This document shows, piece after piece, positions 13,972 through 15,095 of a DNA stretch of 15,095 nt. Position 1 is the first letter of the stretch. The number at the start of each line of letters is the position of its first letter. The position numbers and the translations under genes are program-made. Below the pieces are notes generated by a model. The model saw only the letters and a program-made list of their open reading frames with translations, was not told where the DNA came from and ran no database searches. The DNA is from Chromatiales bacterium (GTDB lineage Bacteria > Pseudomonadota > Gammaproteobacteria > Chromatiales > Chromatiaceae), in contig JANTHH010000043.1 of NCBI GenBank assembly GCA_024762485.1, positions 1-15,095 of the forward strand, given 5' to 3'.

Positions 13972-15095
13972 TCATGCCGCCTGGTCACCCAGGCCATCAA
14001 TCATCGGTGCCGGGCCATGCCCGCCACCGTTCGAATATGTCTTGATCAGGCCGGCGGTATCGAGAATCAGGGCCACCGTGCCGTCACCGAGTATGGTGGC
14101 GCCGGCCAGGCCGTCGACACGTTGAAAATTGGGCTCAAGACTCTTCACCACCACCTGTTGCTGGGCCAGCAGGTCATCGACCACCAGCCCGACCTTCTGT
14201 CCCTCACCCTCGACCACCACCATCAGTTGCCCGGCATATTCATGATCAGCCGGGGTGATATTGAAGATCTCCGACATGCGGACAATCGGTATGTAGTCCT
14301 CGCGCAGGCGGTAGACATCGGCCTTGCCGGCGATACCCTTGACCAGTTCGTCACGCATCTGCAGTGACTCGATGATCGACACCAGCGGGATGACGAAGGT
14401 CTGATCGCCGACCATCACCAGTTGGCCATCGACGATGGCGAGGGTCAGTGGCAGGCGAACCGTGAAGGTCGTGCCCTTGCCGGCCGCGCTGTTCACCTCG
14501 ACGCTGCCGTTGAGTTCGTTGATGTTGCGGCGCACCACGTCCATGCCGACGCCGCGCCCGGAGACGTCGCTGACGACCTCGGCAGTGGAGAAACCCGGCT
14601 GGAAGATCAGGTCGTAGACCTGCTCGTCGCTCAGGGTCTCGTCATCGCCCACCAGTCCCCGCTCGAGCGCCTTCCGGTAAACCCGGTCACGGTCGAGTCC
14701 ATTGCCGTCGTCGCTGATCTCGATGATGATATGGCCGCCCTTGTGATAGGCGTTGAGCCGGACTGTGCCGGTCTCCGGTTTGCCCGCGGCACGCCGCGCC
14801 TCAGGACCTTCCACGCCGTGATCCAGGGCATTGCGCACCAGGTGCACCAGTGGGTCGCCGATCTTCTCCATCACCGTCTTGTCGAGTTCGGTACTCTCCC
14901 CTGACATCTCCAGTTCGACCTGCTTGCCCAGCTGGTTGGAGAGATCACGCACCAGCCGCGGGAAGCGATTGAACACGAAACTGATGGGCAGCATGCGCAT
15001 GCGCATGACGCTTTCCTGCAGCTCCCGGGTGTTGCGTTCCAGTTCACCCAGGCCATCGCGCAGTTTCTCCAGCCGGGAGGTATCGAATGCACTCG
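13972..15095 (-). CDS. cheA: CheA histidine kinase, C-terminal part (runs off the right edge)
   Basis: CheA is the array kinase that phosphorylates CheY and CheB. About 374 C-terminal residues are visible and the frame stays open to the window edge. They comprise the end of the P3 dimerisation helices (ERNTRELQESVMRMRMLPIS) and the P4 ATPase domain, with N box HLVRNALDHGVE, G1 box DDGNGLD, F box FQPGFSTAEVVSDVSGRGVG and G2 box GKGTTFTVRLPLTL. The CheW-like P5 domain follows (VGDQTFVIPLVSIIESL, GLVVDDLLAQQQVVVKSL, GATILGDGTVALILD). The ATG at 15006 is internal to the conserved P3 segment and is not the start. The histidine-phosphotransfer P1 domain and P2 are outside the window. The stop overlaps an in-frame cheW ATG. 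All kinase motifs seen are intact. Confidence 0.96.
   Translation of the reverse strand, partial: SAFDTSRLEKLRDGLGELERNTRELQESVMRMRMLPISFVFNRFPRLVRDLSNQLGKQVELEMSGESTELDKTVMEKIGDPLVHLVRNALDHGVEGPEARRAAGKPETGTVRLNAYHKGGHIIIEISDDGNGLDRDRVYRKALERGLVGDDETLSDEQVYDLIFQPGFSTAEVVSDVSGRGVGMDVVRRNINELNGSVEVNSAAGKGTTFTVRLPLTLAIVDGQLVMVGDQTFVIPLVSIIESLQMRDELVKGIAGKADVYRLREDYIPIVRMSEIFNITPADHEYAGQLMVVVEGEGQKVGLVVDDLLAQQQVVVKSLEPNFQRVDGLAGATILGDGTVALILDTAGLIKTYSNGGGHGPAPMIDGLGDQAA

Overview
This GC-rich window comes from a gammaproteobacterium. The clues are the hflK-hflC-yjeT(DUF2065)-purA gene order, a HisZ of the short-HisG type, and an EttA that matches the E. coli protein in length and catalytic positions. 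A sulphur-oxidising or related member of the Chromatiales is a reasonable guess, but the window alone does not fix the genus. Every gene except ettA lies on the minus strand.

Left part, read right to left on the minus strand (about 4.1 kb to 1): hflK, hflC, a DUF2065 inner-membrane miniprotein, hisZ, and the N-terminal third of purA, which runs off the left edge. HflK and HflC form the SPFH complex that modulates FtsH. HisZ is the regulatory subunit of ATP phosphoribosyltransferase. PurA makes adenylosuccinate. hflK and hflC overlap by one base. A tandem hairpin ending in a U-tract sits immediately before the DUF2065 ribosome binding site, so transcription from hflC into DUF2065-hisZ-purA may be limited there. 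ettA, a ribosome-bound ABC-F ATPase, diverges from hflK across a 210-bp promoter region and ends at a strong bidirectional terminator.

Middle: one gene for an exported protein of about 300 residues that I do not recognise. The 139-bp gap between it and cheB holds a perfect 11-bp-arm palindrome and a weak terminator-like hairpin.

Right part, about 15.1 to 7.0 kb on the minus strand: a tightly packed chemosensory operon, cheA (C-terminal part only), cheW, a ParA/MinD-type ATPase, a 985-residue soluble chemoreceptor, cheR, cheD, cheB. The order resembles the Pseudomonas aeruginosa che2 (Aer2/McpB) cluster, with an added ParA gene. The receptor is the most interesting object. It has no membrane segment. 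It begins with a short acidic/hydrophobic peptide and a Lys/Arg/Thr-rich tail, followed by a flavohaemoglobin-type globin domain, three tandem PAS domains, a HAMP-like region, a methyl-accepting signalling hairpin, and a C-terminal EWEEF pentapeptide of the kind that tethers CheR. With the ParA gene next door, the locus reads as a cytoplasmic gas- or redox-sensing array whose inheritance or position may be controlled by ParA, possibly through the receptor's basic tail. This is analogous to PpfA/TlpT of Rhodobacter sphaeroides. No CheY or CheZ is present in the window.

I saw no tRNA, rRNA, CRISPR array, insertion sequence or prophage gene. No gene-free stretch exceeds 300 bases.
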